Shown: one piece after another, positions 22,237 to 31,486 of the stretch
Numbering within the stretch: the stretch's first letter is position 1
Layout: each line of letters starts with the position of its first letter
Assembly (NCBI GenBank): GCA_028713675.1
Contig: JAQTNV010000028.1
Coordinates: 1-44,923 of the forward strand
Direction: 5' to 3'
Length of the DNA: 44,923 bases
Origin: a bacterium
GTDB lineage: Bacteria; Desulfobacterota; JAPLJL01
The notes under the pieces: generated by a model
The model's input: only the letters and a program-made list of their open reading frames with translations
Told to the model about the DNA's origin: nothing
Database searches by the model: none
Position numbers and translations under genes: made by a program

Positions 22237-23718
22237 ATGAAAGACCTGATCCTCGCCATCGACCAGGGAACCACCGGGTCGCGGTGCATCTTTTTCGACC
22301 CGGAATTAGAGGTCCGGGCCCAGGCCTACCGGGAGATTCCCCAGATCTATCCGCGCCCGGGATGGGTGGAGCACAGCCCGGAATCCATCTGGGAGTCGGT
22401 CCGTTCCACCGCCCAGGAAGCGATGCGGAACGGCGGGATTGACCCGGAAAGAATCGCCGGGATCGGGATCACCAACCAGAGGGAAACCAGCGTTGTCTGG
22501 GAGAGAAAGACCGGCACCCCCATCGCGAATGCCATCGTCTGGCAGGACCGCCGGACCGCGGATATCTGCGAGAAACTCCGGAAGGAAGGACGGGAGGAGG
22601 AGGTGCGGGAATCAACCGGTCTTCTGCTCGATCCGTATTTTTCCGGGACCAAGCTTTTCTGGATGCTCGAGAACATCCCGGGAGCCAGGAAACGGGCCGA
22701 GGCCGGGGAACTCGCCTTCGGCACCATCGATTCATTTCTCCTGTATCGCCTGAGCGGCGGGAGGGTTCACCTTACCGAGGTCAGCAACGCTTCCCGGACC
22801 CTTTTGCTGAATCTCAAGACCCAGGAGTGGGATCCCCGGATGCTGGAAATTTTCCGGATTCCGGAGCCGATACTCTCCCGGCTCGGGAGTTCCTCCGGAA
22901 TCGTCGGCGAGACGAAAGGACTGGATTTTCTCCCGGATGGGATCCCGATCTCCGGGATGATCGGTGACCAGCAGTCGGCCCTTTTCGGACAGCGCTGTTT
23001 CGAACCGAGCACCGCCAAGCTGACCCTGGGGACCGGTTCATTTCTCCTGGTGAATCTGGGCTCCCAGCTGATTCATTCCCGCTTCCGCCTGCTGACCACC
23101 ATCGCTTGGAGGATCGGCAATCAGCCGGTTCAGTACGCCCTGGAAGGCAGCGCCTTTATTGCCGGGGCCGCGGTCCAGTGGCTCCGGGACGGCTTGAATG
23201 TCATCCATAAATCCGGAGAGGTGGAGGCCCTGGCGGGCTCGGTTCCGGATTCCGGCGGGGTGGTATTCGTCCCGGCCCTGGCCGGGCTGGGGGCGCCCTA
23301 TTGGAGGGCGGGGGCGAGGGGGATAATCATGGGGATCGACCGCGGGACTACCCGCGCCCATCTGGCCCGGGCCGCCCTGGAGGGGATTGCCCTCATCAAT
23401 GTCGACCTGATTCAGGCCATCAAGGACGACACCGGCGCGGATCTGCGTTTCCTCCGGGTGGACGGCGGCGCGGCCGCCAACAATCTCCTGATGAAGATGC
23501 TGGCGGATTTTTCCGGAGTCGAAGTGGTCCGCCCGGCCCAGTTCGAGGCGACCGCCCTGGGAGCGGCCATGCTGGCGGGCCTGGGCTCGGGCCTGTTCAA
23601 GGGCCTGGGGGATTTCCAAAAAGTCCGGGAGAAACCGGAAAGCTTCCGGCCCGGTCTCGACCCGCGGGCGCGGGAGGAAATCCGGAAACGCTGGAAGGAA
23701 GCGGTGAGCAAAGCCTGA
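22237..23718 (+). CDS. glpK: Glycerol kinase
   Basis: A FGGY-family kinase of 493 residues making glycerol 3-phosphate from glycerol and ATP. AIDQGTTGSRCIFFD opens the N-terminal ATPase lobe, GITNQRETSVVWERKTG, AIVWQDRRT and GDQQSALFGQ are GlpK-specific, and GGAAANNLLMKMLADF marks the C-terminal lobe. The ATG at 22237 agrees with the family N-terminus, though GGAGGA lies 25 nt upstream, rather far. It sits after the acyltransferases and could feed glycerol 3-phosphate to lipid synthesis, but it is a common household gene. A heptad array begins 2 bp after the stop. Confidence 0.95.
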   Translation: MKDLILAIDQGTTGSRCIFFDPELEVRAQAYREIPQIYPRPGWVEHSPESIWESVRSTAQEAMRNGGIDPERIAGIGITNQRETSVVWERKTGTPIANAIVWQDRRTADICEKLRKEGREEEVRESTGLLLDPYFSGTKLFWMLENIPGARKRAEAGELAFGTIDSFLLYRLSGGRVHLTEVSNASRTLLLNLKTQEWDPRMLEIFRIPEPILSRLGSSSGIVGETKGLDFLPDGIPISGMIGDQQSALFGQRCFEPSTAKLTLGTGSFLLVNLGSQLIHSRFRLLTTIAWRIGNQPVQYALEGSAFIAGAAVQWLRDGLNVIHKSGEVEALAGSVPDSGGVVFVPALAGLGAPYWRAGARGIIMGIDRGTTRAHLARAALEGIALINVDLIQAIKDDTGADLRFLRVDGGAAANNLLMKMLADFSGVEVVRPAQFEATALGAAMLAGLGSGLFKGLGDFQKVREKPESFRPGLDPRAREEIRKRWKEAVSKA

Positions 23719-23720
23719 AA

Positions 23721-23755
23721 TAGTTTCTGGTTTCGGGTCTCTGGTTTCGAGTTAA
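23721..23755. repeat. Heptanucleotide array, 5 units (TGGTTTC)
   Basis: TAGTTTC, TGGTTTC, GGGTCTC, TGGTTTC, GAGTTAA, starting 2 bp after the glpK stop. It is the reverse complement of the GAAACCA family seen at 6197. Single TTGACGA-type units follow near 23765-23812. Confidence 0.8.
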
Positions 23756-23903
23756 TGAAAATTTACGATTGACGAATGTCCCTCGTAACTCGGGATAAAA
23801 CGATTGACGAATAAAGGCCGGGAATAAGTTTTGAGACAAGGTGTTTAACACTCAAGATTAACCGACACTGATACAGACACCGACATAGATTTGGGGGTTA
23901 ATT

Positions 23904-24458
23904 ATGAAAAATGATCTTTCCCGCGAAGCCAAATCGGAGCTTCTGGCCCTGGCCCGGAAAACCATCGAGGAACACCTGAAAACCGGGCGGATGGCCGAAT
24001 CCGAGCCCGGGCTTCCCGAGCTTCTGGAAAAACGGGGGGCTTTTGTCACCCTGAAGAAAAAGGGAGACCTGCGGGGCTGCATCGGGAACTTCCAGTCCCG
24101 GGAGAACCTGTCGCGCACGATCCGGGAGATGGCGCTGGCGGCGGCCTTCGAGGATCCCCGTTTTTCGCCGGTGACCTTGCCTGAACTTTCCAAAATTGAC
24201 ATTGAAATCTCGGTCCTGACCCCGTTGCAGGAAGTGAAGGACCCCCGGGAAATAAAAATCGGGGAAGACGGGATTTATATCACGCGTGGTGGAAACCGGG
24301 GGGTTTTCCTTCCCCAGGTGGCCACCGAACAGGGTTGGGACCTTGAAACCTTCCTGGAAAATTGCTGCTACAAAGCCGGCCTGCCCGGGGATGCCTGGGA
24401 ACAGAAGGGAACCAGGATCGAGAAGTTCCAGGCGATAATATTCGGGGAAAAGCCATAA
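23904..24458 (+). CDS. amrA: AmmeMemoRadiSam system protein A (AMMECR1 domain)
   Basis: A 184-residue AMMECR1-domain protein. GAFVTLKKKGDLRGCIGNF is the family hallmark (LRGCIG), and FEDPRFSPVTLPELSKIDIEISVLTP and GVFLPQVATEQGWDLETFLENCCYKAGLP follow in order. In bacteria this protein is one of three parts (A, B Memo-like, radical SAM) of a system whose reaction is unknown. The B and radical SAM partners are not in this window. GGGGG stands upstream of the ATG. Solitary position between repeat-filled gaps. Confidence 0.93.
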   Translation: MKNDLSREAKSELLALARKTIEEHLKTGRMAESEPGLPELLEKRGAFVTLKKKGDLRGCIGNFQSRENLSRTIREMALAAAFEDPRFSPVTLPELSKIDIEISVLTPLQEVKDPREIKIGEDGIYITRGGNRGVFLPQVATEQGWDLETFLENCCYKAGLPGDAWEQKGTRIEKFQAIIFGEKP

Positions 24459-24476
24459 AAAATTTCCGCATTGGTT

Positions 24477-24569
24477 GTCATTCCTGCGGAAGCAGGAATC
24501 CAGGATTTCTTCAATGATTACCTAAAATAATAAAGACAATTTCTGGATTCCCGCCTGCGCGGGAATGAC
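24477..24569. repeat. REP-like inverted pair (GTCATTCC termini)
   Basis: GTCATTCC (24477-24484) pairs with GGAATGAC (24562-24569), and inner AATCCAGG/CTGGATT arms extend the complementarity around an AT-rich centre. Two half-elements in opposite orientation, between amrA and xerC. Related fragments are seen around 39336-39380. Confidence 0.75.
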
Positions 24570-24613
24570 GGACATGGGGTAAAAGCTAATATCCAGAATT
24601 TCTTGATAGACAA

Positions 24614-25525
24614 ATGAAAATTGACGAAGCTCTAGATCGCTTTGACATATACCTGGTCCAGACCCGCAACGCCCCGGCTAATACCCTGAAGTCTTACCGC
24701 CGGGACCTGAAGGAATTATCCGATTTCCTGGAAAAGGAAGGGATCATTGAGATCCAGGATATCAATTACCCGGCCCTGCGGAAATTCCTGAACCGGGTTT
24801 ACCCGACCCGGAAACGGAGCTCGGTGGGGCGCCTGATTTCCACCATTCGGACCTTTTTCCATTTTCTGGAGAGGGAAGAACTCATCCCGCGCAATCCCGC
24901 CGAGGCGCTTCTTTATCCCAAGTTTGAACGGAAACTCCCCACCTTTTTGACCGTGGATGAAGCTGTCCGGCTGGTGGAGGAGCCCTCCCGTCCGGTCGAG
25001 GGGAAGCGGGAGGAGTTCCCCGAGCTCAAAGCCCGCGACCGGGCCATGCTCGAGCTTCTTTACGCCTCCGGTCTCCGGGTTTCCGAGCTGGTTTCCCTCA
25101 ATCGGGATAGCGTCCGCCTCGATCTCACGGTCCTGCGGGTGATGGGAAAGGGAAGAAAGGAGAGGGTGGTCCCCTTCGGCCAGTACGCGAAGAAAGCCCT
25201 CGACGAGCATCTCGAATGGCAGGACCGCAAAGGATTGTCGAAAAAGAACGATCCGTTATTCACCAACCGGCTGGGAAAAAGACTGACCGATCGGATGGTG
25301 AGAAAATTGATCGAGAAATACACTCGGACCGCCGGCATTTCCAAAAGGGTCGGCCCCCATACCCTGCGGCATTCCTTTGCCACCCATCTTCTGGAAGGAG
25401 GGGCCGATATCCGGGGGATCCAGGAGCTTTTAGGCCATGCCAGCCTTTCCACCACCCAGCGCTATACCCACCTGAACCTTGACCACCTTATGGAGGTTTA
25501 CGACAAAGCCCATCCGCGGGCCTAA
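24614..25525 (+). CDS. xerC: Tyrosine recombinase XerC
   Basis: A 303-residue tyrosine recombinase that would resolve chromosome dimers at dif. The N-terminal SAM-like core-binding domain (SYRRDLKELSDFL) is followed by the catalytic domain with Arg in SGLRVSELV, Lys in GKGRKERVVP, HTLRHSFATHLLEGG, LGHASLSTTQRYTH, and thus the nucleophile Tyr in RYTHL. The C-terminus YDKAHPRA is typical of XerC. Length is normal and no phage or integron genes are near, so it is a household recombinase rather than an integrase. A heptad array starts 4 bp after the stop. Confidence 0.92.
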   Translation: MKIDEALDRFDIYLVQTRNAPANTLKSYRRDLKELSDFLEKEGIIEIQDINYPALRKFLNRVYPTRKRSSVGRLISTIRTFFHFLEREELIPRNPAEALLYPKFERKLPTFLTVDEAVRLVEEPSRPVEGKREEFPELKARDRAMLELLYASGLRVSELVSLNRDSVRLDLTVLRVMGKGRKERVVPFGQYAKKALDEHLEWQDRKGLSKKNDPLFTNRLGKRLTDRMVRKLIEKYTRTAGISKRVGPHTLRHSFATHLLEGGADIRGIQELLGHASLSTTQRYTHLNLDHLMEVYDKAHPRA

Positions 25526-25529
25526 ACAA

Positions 25530-25564
25530 GTGGCCGGTCGCCGGTCGCAAGTTGCCGGTAGCTT
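25530..25564. repeat. Heptanucleotide array, 5 units (GTCGCCG)
   Basis: GTGGCCG, GTCGCCG, GTCGCAA, GTTGCCG, GTAGCTT in 7-bp phase right after xerC. Same frame of G-T as the array at nadA. Confidence 0.8.
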
Positions 25565-25596
25565 AAACTTGCGGAGTAGGGGCGGGGTTTGCCTGT

Positions 25597-25614
25597 CCTG
25601 AGCGTAGTCGAAGG
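25597..25614 (+). repeat. REP-type core CCTGAGCGTAGTCGAAGG
   Basis: One of four copies of an 18-bp core here (also 29887-29904, 37400-37417 inside the CCA enzyme gene, and 39346-39363 on the minus strand). It lies upstream of mfd. Confidence 0.75.
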
Positions 25615-25669
25615 ATCCCCGCCCACCAGCTCTCGCCTGAATAATCCCCGGTCGTTACAATTTCTGACA

Positions 25670-28600
25670 ATGCCTTCCGAGAGAAATTACCGCCTCCTGG
25701 CGGAGAATTTAAAAAAGAGCGGGTCGCTCCGGTTCAGCGGGGTGGTGGGAAGCTTCGGCGCCTACCTGGCCGCCCGGTTCCTGGAGGCTTTCGACCCCCG
25801 GCAGGTTTTACTGATCAGCCCCGACCCGGAACGGGCCCTGGTTTTTCAGGACAATCTGAAATTTTTCTCCTCCCAGCTCGGTCTTGATTCCCGGTTTGAT
25901 TTTTTCCCCGGTTCGGGAGCCCTGGAAGGAATGGTTTCGAGACTGGTCCGCCTGGAGGAGGGGGAGCGCCTCCGGATATTGGGCGGACTGGCTTTCCCGT
26001 CCGCTTCTGATTCCAGCCGGGAAAACATTTCCGCTTCGGTCGCGTCCGCTTTTACTCCCCTGCCTTCGCCCCTGGAAATGAAGAAACGGGCGCTCTGGCT
26101 TCGGAAAGGTGAAATCAGGAACCGGGAAGAGCTTCTAAACGAGCTGGTGGCCATGGGGTATAAGCGCCTGGCCCGGGCCGAAGAGGTGGGGGAGTTTAGC
26201 GCCCGGGGCGGGATCGTGGATTTCTTCTGCCCCAATTACCCCAACCCGGTCCGCCTGGAGTATGAATCGAACCGGATCGATTCCCTGCGATTTTACGAGC
26301 CGGTGGCCCAGCGTTCCATCGGCGAGGTTAACGAGGCGGCGATTATTCCCATGGATCTAAAACCGGATCCTTCTTTCCCGGTTTTCCTTTCCGACTACCT
26401 GGCCCCCGGGGCGTTGATGATTGTTGACCGGGCCGAAGCGGTGGAACGGCAGGGCGAGTGGCAATCCCCATCCGCAAATCAAATCGTCAAAGGGCATTTC
26501 CGGTTGGAACTGGCCGAGCTTCCGCTGAAGGATTCGGGGACTGCCCGGGTTGACCCGGAGGTGGAGGCCAACGAGGAATTATGGAAGCTCCGGGCCCTGC
26601 CCGAAAGCCAGGTGGCGTCATCTTTCGCCCTCCTGGCCGAGGAAATCCGGGAGCTGAAACTCAAGGGGATGCGGGTCTCCCTGGTGGCTCCCGAGGAAGC
26701 CCAGGCGGAGAGGCTGAAAACCCTCCTCGAGCCTTACCAGATCCGTTTTCCCCGGAAAGACGGGCAGGAGCGCCGGAACATCTTCGCGGTAAAAATCCTG
26801 ATCGGGGACCTGCACCAGGGGTTCCGCGACTCTGCGGACCAGGTGGCTTTTGTCACGGAGGAAGATATCTTCGGGCCCAAGATCAGGAGGAAAAGCGCCT
26901 ACCGGGCTTTGCCGGGGGAAAAGATCGGGGATTTTTTCGAACTCAAGGAAGGGGATTACCTGGTTCACCTGGATTACGGGATCGGGATTTTCCGGGGCCT
27001 GAAGAAAATCCAGGTGGAGGGGAGCGCCCGGGATTTCCTGCTGCTGCAATACCTGGGCGGCGACCTGCTTTACCTGCCGGTGGACCGGATCAATCTCCTG
27101 CGCCGTTACTGGTCGCAGGAAGGGTCGATCCCGGTCCTGGACCGCCTGGGGGGAAGGGACTGGGAAAAGCGGAAACGGAAAGTCAGCGAATCCGTCCGGG
27201 AACTCGCCCGGGAGCTGATCAAGATTTACGCCTCCCGGCAGGTCAAGGAGGGGGTGGCTTTCTCCCCGCCCGACCAGTTTTTGCGGGAGTTCGAGCTTTC
27301 CTTCCCGTACACCGAAACCGAGGACCAGTCCAAGGCCATCGCCGAGGTGCTGGAGGATCTGCAGAAACCCAAGCCGATGGACCGGCTGGTCTGCGGGGAT
27401 GTCGGTTTCGGTAAAACCGAGGTGGCCCTCCGGGCGGCGTTCAAGGTGGCGACGGAGGGAAAACAGGTGGCCCTGCTTTGTCCGACCACGGTCCTGGTGG
27501 AGCAGCATTACAAGACCCTGAAGAGCCGGATGACGAATTATCCCGTCCGGGTCGAGGCGCTCAGCCGTTTCCGGCCGCGCCCGGAACAGAAAAAGATCCT
27601 CGGGGAACTGCGGGAAGGCCGGGTGGATATCCTGATCGGGACCCACCGGCTCCTTTCCAAGGACGTGGAGTTCAAGGACCTCGGGCTCCTGATCATCGAC
27701 GAGGAACACCGCTTCGGGGTGCGGCAGAAGGAAAAAATCAAATCCTACCGGTCCCTGGTGGATGTCCTGACCCTGACCGCCACCCCGATTCCCCGGACCC
27801 TGCAGCTGGCCCTGTCCGGGATCCGGGATCTTTCCCTGATCAGCACCCCGCCCCCGGAGCGGCACGCCGTGCACAACTACATCATTTATTTCAACCCGGA
27901 GGAGATCAAGACCGCGATCCAGGAGGAGCTGTCGCGGGGCGGGCAGGTGTTTTTCGTGCACAACCGGGTCCGCTCGATCGATGGTATCCGCCAGTTCCTG
28001 GAAAAGATCCTGCCCGGGGTTCCGATCGGGGTGGCCCACGGGCAGATGGACGCCCGGGAACTTGAAGAGGTGATGGTCAAGTTCCTGAACCACGAAATCA
28101 GCATCCTGCTCTGCACGGCGATCATCGGTTCGGGCCTGGATATCCCCAGCGCCAATACCATCCTGATCAACCGGGCCGAGCGCTTCGGCCTGGCCGACCT
28201 TTACCAGCTCCGGGGCCGGGTCGGGCGGGGGAAAGACATCGCGTACTGCTATTTCATCATCCCGAAGGAAAGCCCGTTTTCAGCGGGGGCGGTCGAGCGG
28301 CTCCGGGCGATCAAGACCCTGGCCGACCTGGGCTCCGGTTACCGCCTCGCCCTCAACGACCTGGAGATCCGGGGGGCGGGGGAGATCTTCGGCCCCCACC
28401 AGTCCGGGCATATCGAAGCGGTGGGCTATGACCTGTATCTCGAGATGCTGGAAGGGGAGGTCAACCAGCTGAAGACCGGGGAGGAATCGGCTCCGCTGGA
28501 ACCGGAAATCCGGATTTCCCCGCCGGCTTTCATCCCCGAGAATTACATCGAATTCCCGGAAGAAAGGCTGGAATTTTATCGGAGGCTTTCCCTGGCCCGG

Positions 28601-28960
28601 GATGACGAGGAACTCATGGGCCTGGAAATTGAGTTGCTGGACAGGTTCGGCGAACTGCCGGTGGAAGCGGACAACCTGGTCCGGGCCCTGGAGCTCAAAC
28701 TGCGCCTGCGGACTTTGCGGGCGAAACGGATGGAAGAGGATACCCGGAATTTATCACTTTGGTTCGATGACTCCACCCCGGTCTCACCGGAGATTTTATT
28801 TGAGCTGGTACAGAGTTCAGGGAAGAGGGTAAAGCTGACCCCGGAGGGAAAACTGACTTTTCCCCTGCGGTCGGAGAAGGTTCCGGAGCGGCTGGGGGAA
28901 ATCCAGAGGATACTGGATGGGATAATTGCGAAGGTGAACAAATTGACGATTGTAGATTGA
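25670..28960 (+). CDS. mfd: Transcription-repair coupling factor Mfd
   Basis: A DNA translocase of 1096 residues that pushes off RNA polymerase stalled at lesions and recruits UvrA. The UvrB-like N-terminal module contains [12 protein letters not shown] and [12 protein letters not shown]. The RNA-polymerase-interacting part follows ([19 protein letters not shown]). The RecG-like helicase core has [19 protein letters not shown] (Walker A), [12 protein letters not shown] (DEEH box), [11 protein letters not shown] and [11 protein letters not shown], then a TRCF C-terminal domain. The ATG at 25670 is preferred because the upstream open frame (from 25589) is made by a REP repeat. The last residues (LTIVD) and the stop lie inside a TTGACGA heptad array. 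Confidence 0.96.
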   Translation: MPSERNYRLLAENLKKSGSLRFSGVVGSFGAYLAARFLEAFDPRQVLLISPDPERALVFQDNLKFFSSQLGLDSRFDFFPGSGALEGMVSRLVRLEEGERLRILGGLAFPSASDSSRENISASVASAFTPLPSPLEMKKRALWLRKGEIRNREELLNELVAMGYKRLARAEEVGEFSARGGIVDFFCPNYPNPVRLEYESNRIDSLRFYEPVAQRSIGEVNEAAIIPMDLKPDPSFPVFLSDYLAPGALMIVDRAEAVERQGEWQSPSANQIVKGHFRLELAELPLKDSGTARVDPEVEANEELWKLRALPESQVASSFALLAEEIRELKLKGMRVSLVAPEEAQAERLKTLLEPYQIRFPRKDGQERRNIFAVKILIGDLHQGFRDSADQVAFVTEEDIFGPKIRRKSAYRALPGEKIGDFFELKEGDYLVHLDYGIGIFRGLKKIQVEGSARDFLLLQYLGGDLLYLPVDRINLLRRYWSQEGSIPVLDRLGGRDWEKRKRKVSESVRELARELIKIYASRQVKEGVAFSPPDQFLREFELSFPYTETEDQSKAIAEVLEDLQKPKPMDRLVCGDVGFGKTEVALRAAFKVATEGKQVALLCPTTVLVEQHYKTLKSRMTNYPVRVEALSRFRPRPEQKKILGELREGRVDILIGTHRLLSKDVEFKDLGLLIIDEEHRFGVRQKEKIKSYRSLVDVLTLTATPIPRTLQLALSGIRDLSLISTPPPERHAVHNYIIYFNPEEIKTAIQEELSRGGQVFFVHNRVRSIDGIRQFLEKILPGVPIGVAHGQMDARELEEVMVKFLNHEISILLCTAIIGSGLDIPSANTILINRAERFGLADLYQLRGRVGRGKDIAYCYFIIPKESPFSAGAVERLRAIKTLADLGSGYRLALNDLEIRGAGEIFGPHQSGHIEAVGYDLYLEMLEGEVNQLKTGEESAPLEPEIRISPPAFIPENYIEFPEERLEFYRRLSLARDDEELMGLEIELLDRFGELPVEADNLVRALELKLRLRTLRAKRMEEDTRNLSLWFDDSTPVSPEILFELVQSSGKRVKLTPEGKLTFPLRSEKVPERLGEIQRILDGIIAKVNKLTIVD

Positions 28961-28970
28961 CGATTGACGA
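28943..28970. repeat. Heptanucleotide array, 4 units (TTGACGA), contains the mfd stop
   Basis: TTGACGA, TTGTAGA, TTGACGA, TTGACGA. The mfd stop is the TGA at 28958-28960 in the third unit. An almost identical 28-bp array stands at 36842-36869. Confidence 0.88.
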
Positions 28971-29004
28971 ATGAAAGTCAAACAAAGAATTCAAGGTTTT
29001 TAAC

Positions 29005-29053
<49 letters not shown>

Positions 29054-29076
29054 TAAAAACTGATAGCCTTAAGAAC

Positions 29077-29853
29077 ATGTTCGGCTTTAAAAAAAGGCGA
29101 AGACAGAAGCTCCGGGAAGAGCCTTTCCCGGCGGAGTGGCAGGAGATCCTGGAAAAAAAGGTGGGCTATTACCGCCTGCTTTCCCCGGAGGACCAGGCCG
29201 AGCTTCGGGGGCACATCCAGGTGTTCCTGAGCGAAAAGAGCTTCGAAGGTATTGACGGGATCGAGATCACCGATGAAATCCGGGTCAGCATCGCGGCGCA
29301 GGCCTGCGTTTTGCTGCTCCACCGGGAAACGGATTATTACCCGACCCTGAAATCAATCATCGTTTATCCCCACGAATATTACGCGGAGGTCTCCGAGCAT
29401 CTGCCCGGGGGGGTGGTCGCCGAAGGGATGGAGGACCGCGCCGGAGAATCCTGGCACCGCGGGGAGGTGGTGCTTTCCTGGGCGGATGTGGAGGCGGACA
29501 ACGCCGGCCCGGAAGACGGGTTCAACGTGGTCTTTCACGAGTTCGCCCACCAGCTCGACGGCGAATCAGGGGAGGAGGACGGCACCCCGTTGCTGCCGGA
29601 GAAATCGATGTATCCACGATGGGAGGAGGTGATGGGCCGGGAATACGAAAAACTGCGGAAAAACGTGGAGCATCGGCGGAAAACCTTCCTGGATGAGTAC
29701 GCGGCGGAACACCCGGCGGAGTTCTTCGCCGTGATCACGGAATATTTCTTCGAAATGCCCACGGAAATGAAGGCGCGACACCCGGAGATCTATGAACTGC
29801 TGAGGGGATACTACCGGCAGGACCCCGTTACGAGGTTTGCAAAAGTTTCATAA
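29077..29853 (+). CDS. MtfA-type zinc metallopeptidase (family M90)
   Basis: A 258-residue cytoplasmic protein with the zinc motif HEFAHQLD in NVVFHEFAHQLDGESG and the downstream EYAAEHPAEFFAVITEYFFE helix that supplies the third ligand. The N-terminus (FPAEWQEILEKKVGYYRLLSPEDQAEL) and length are those of MtfA/DgsA-like proteins. In E. coli MtfA binds the repressor Mlc and has aminopeptidase activity; no Mlc gene is present here, so the target is unknown. No strong ribosome-binding site precedes the ATG. Confidence 0.92.
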   Translation: MFGFKKRRRQKLREEPFPAEWQEILEKKVGYYRLLSPEDQAELRGHIQVFLSEKSFEGIDGIEITDEIRVSIAAQACVLLLHRETDYYPTLKSIIVYPHEYYAEVSEHLPGGVVAEGMEDRAGESWHRGEVVLSWADVEADNAGPEDGFNVVFHEFAHQLDGESGEEDGTPLLPEKSMYPRWEEVMGREYEKLRKNVEHRRKTFLDEYAAEHPAEFFAVITEYFFEMPTEMKARHPEIYELLRGYYRQDPVTRFAKVS

Positions 29854-30142
29854 TTCCCAGATAAATCCTCTAAAGTCATTGCGAGCCCTGAGCGCAGTCG
29901 AAGGGCGCGGCAATCCCTGCTTCTAGAATGACTGGATAAAAATACTCTGCCGAAGAGGGGATATTTATATGGAGCGCATCAGCTTGCCGATGCGATGCAT
30001 TCCGGCCTGGGCGGGATGCAGATGCGTGGGCCGATGGGGCATCGGCCCCTACATTGAAATGAAAATCCCCTTCACCCCACTTTTAGCAAAGGGGGGATGG
30101 TTTTATGGAGCGCATCAGCTTGCTGATGCAATTCATCCTCTA
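29854..30142. other. Intergenic repeat cluster
   Basis: A gap of 289 bp without a gene. It has a GTCATTGCG element carrying the CCTGAGCG core (29875-29935) and two copies of TATGGAGCGCATCAGCTTGC (29968-29987 and 30104-30123, 136 bp apart). Confidence 0.6.
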
Positions 30143-31303
30143 TTATTCGAACGCCGGTATTCCCGTGATGGCCTGTCCCAGGATCAGGGTATGGATATCG
30201 TTGGTCCCCTCGTAAGTGTAGACCGATTCCAGATTGACGAAGTGACGGATCACGGGGAAGTCCAGGACGATCCCGGCCGCCCCGAGGATCTCCCGGGCGG
30301 TGCGGGCCACGTCCCGGGCCATCCGGAGATTGCTCCGCTTGGCCAGGGAGATCTGGGACCAGTTGGCTTTGCCCGCCTCCTTCAAACGTCCCAGGCGGAG
30401 ACAGACCAGCTGGGACCTGGTTATTTCGGAAAGCATATCGGCGAGCTTCTCCTGGATCAGCTGGTGGGAGGCAATGGGCTTACCCCCGAACTGGATCCGC
30501 TTCAGGGCGTAATCACGGGCGCAGACATAACAGGCGGAGGCGGCGCCCACGGAGCCGAAGGAGATCCCGAAGCGGGCCTGGTCCAGGCAGGCGAGGGCCG
30601 AGCCCAGCCCCTTGGTCCCGGAGAGGAGATTCTCTTCCGGGATCTCGCAGTCCTCAAAGAAAAGCTCGGCGGTGATGGAACAGCGTAGGGAGTATTTCTG
30701 CTTGATCTCGTGGGAGGTGAATCCCGGGGTGCCTTTTTCCACCAGGAATCCCCGGATCCCCTGATCGGTCTGGGCCCAGACCACCGCGATCTCGGCGACG
30801 GTGCCGTTGGTGATCCACATCTTGGACCCGTTCAGGATGTACTTTTTCCCGGACTTTTTGGCCCGGGTGCGCATGGCCTTGGGGTTGGATCCGAAGTCCG
30901 GTTCGGTCAGGCCGAAAGCGCCCAGGGCCTCGCCCTTGGCCATCCGGGGGAGCCATTTCCGCTTCTGCTCTTCGCTGCCGAAAGCCCAGATCGGGAACAT
31001 GGAGAGGGCGCCCTGCACCGTGGCGAAACTGCGCAGACCGGAATCTCCCCGTTCCAGTTCCTGCATGATCAGGCCGTAGGACATGTCGTTCATCCCGGCG
31101 CAGCCGTAGCCCTTGAGATTGGCCCCGAAGATGCCCAGCTCCGCCATTCGGGGAATCAGTTCCATCGGGAAGCTGACCTTGTCGAAATGCTCGTTGACCT
31201 TGGGCAGGAACTCCCGCTCCACGAAATTGGCCACCGTGTCCCGGGCCATCCGTTCCTCCGGGGTCAGAAGCTCGTCCAGCAGGTAGAAATCGGGCTCACG
31301 CAT
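30143..31303 (-). CDS. Acyl-CoA dehydrogenase, glutaryl-CoA dehydrogenase-like
   Basis: A flavoenzyme of 386 residues with the three acyl-CoA dehydrogenase domains: FGLTEPDFGSNPKAM and NGSKMWITNG for FAD binding, and YTYEGTNDIHTLILGQ with the catalytic-base Glu. The ending GQAITGIPAF is that of glutaryl-CoA dehydrogenases, which oxidise and decarboxylate glutaryl-CoA to crotonyl-CoA in aromatic and lysine degradation; non-decarboxylating forms also exist. GGAGG lies 6 nt before the ATG at 31303, better than for the ATG at 31306. A heptad array (31332-31359) and a long hairpin precede it. Substrate assigned by family resemblance only. Confidence 0.88.
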   Translation of the reverse strand: MREPDFYLLDELLTPEERMARDTVANFVEREFLPKVNEHFDKVSFPMELIPRMAELGIFGANLKGYGCAGMNDMSYGLIMQELERGDSGLRSFATVQGALSMFPIWAFGSEEQKRKWLPRMAKGEALGAFGLTEPDFGSNPKAMRTRAKKSGKKYILNGSKMWITNGTVAEIAVVWAQTDQGIRGFLVEKGTPGFTSHEIKQKYSLRCSITAELFFEDCEIPEENLLSGTKGLGSALACLDQARFGISFGSVGAASACYVCARDYALKRIQFGGKPIASHQLIQEKLADMLSEITRSQLVCLRLGRLKEAGKANWSQISLAKRSNLRMARDVARTAREILGAAGIVLDFPVIRHFVNLESVYTYEGTNDIHTLILGQAITGIPAFE

Positions 31304-31331
31304 CATTCACCTCCATAATTAAAATCAATGA

Positions 31332-31359
31332 CCAATTACCAAGCTCCAATAACCAAACA
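31332..31359. repeat. Heptanucleotide array, 4 units (CCAATTA/CCAAGCT)
   Basis: CCAATTA, CCAAGCT, CCAATAA, CCAAACA in the leader of the glutaryl-CoA-dehydrogenase-like gene, the same type and place as at 14620 and 43021. Confidence 0.8.
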
Positions 31360-31372
31360 GTGTGAAAATGAA

Positions 31373-31478
31373 GTTGATCGGATGCGGTTGCGCGGCTCGT
31401 TTCGGTTGCGTCTTTCGGTCAAGGTTAAAAACCGAAAGACATGGCCGATAGACGACACGAGCAGCCCAACCGATCAAC
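31373..31478. other. Long imperfect hairpin, 106 bp
   Basis: Three perfect arm pairs nest: GTTGATCGG/CCGATCAAC (31373 and 31470), GCTCGT/ACGAGC (31395 and 31457) and GTCTTTCGGT/ACCGAAAGAC (31410 and 31431). It lies between the cyclophilin stop and the dehydrogenase leader. It could be a processing hairpin, a small MITE or an RNA; no coding potential. Confidence 0.6.
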
Positions 31479-31486
31479 GTAACCCG

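Noticed and set aside
24614-25525. Integrase of a mobile element
   Set aside because: Length, C-terminal YDKAHPRA and household neighbours fit XerC; no attachment-site pair, tRNA or phage gene is near.
25589-25669. N-terminal extension of Mfd from an upstream start
   Set aside because: The extra residues (LSVVEGS) come from a REP core; family homology begins after the ATG at 25670.
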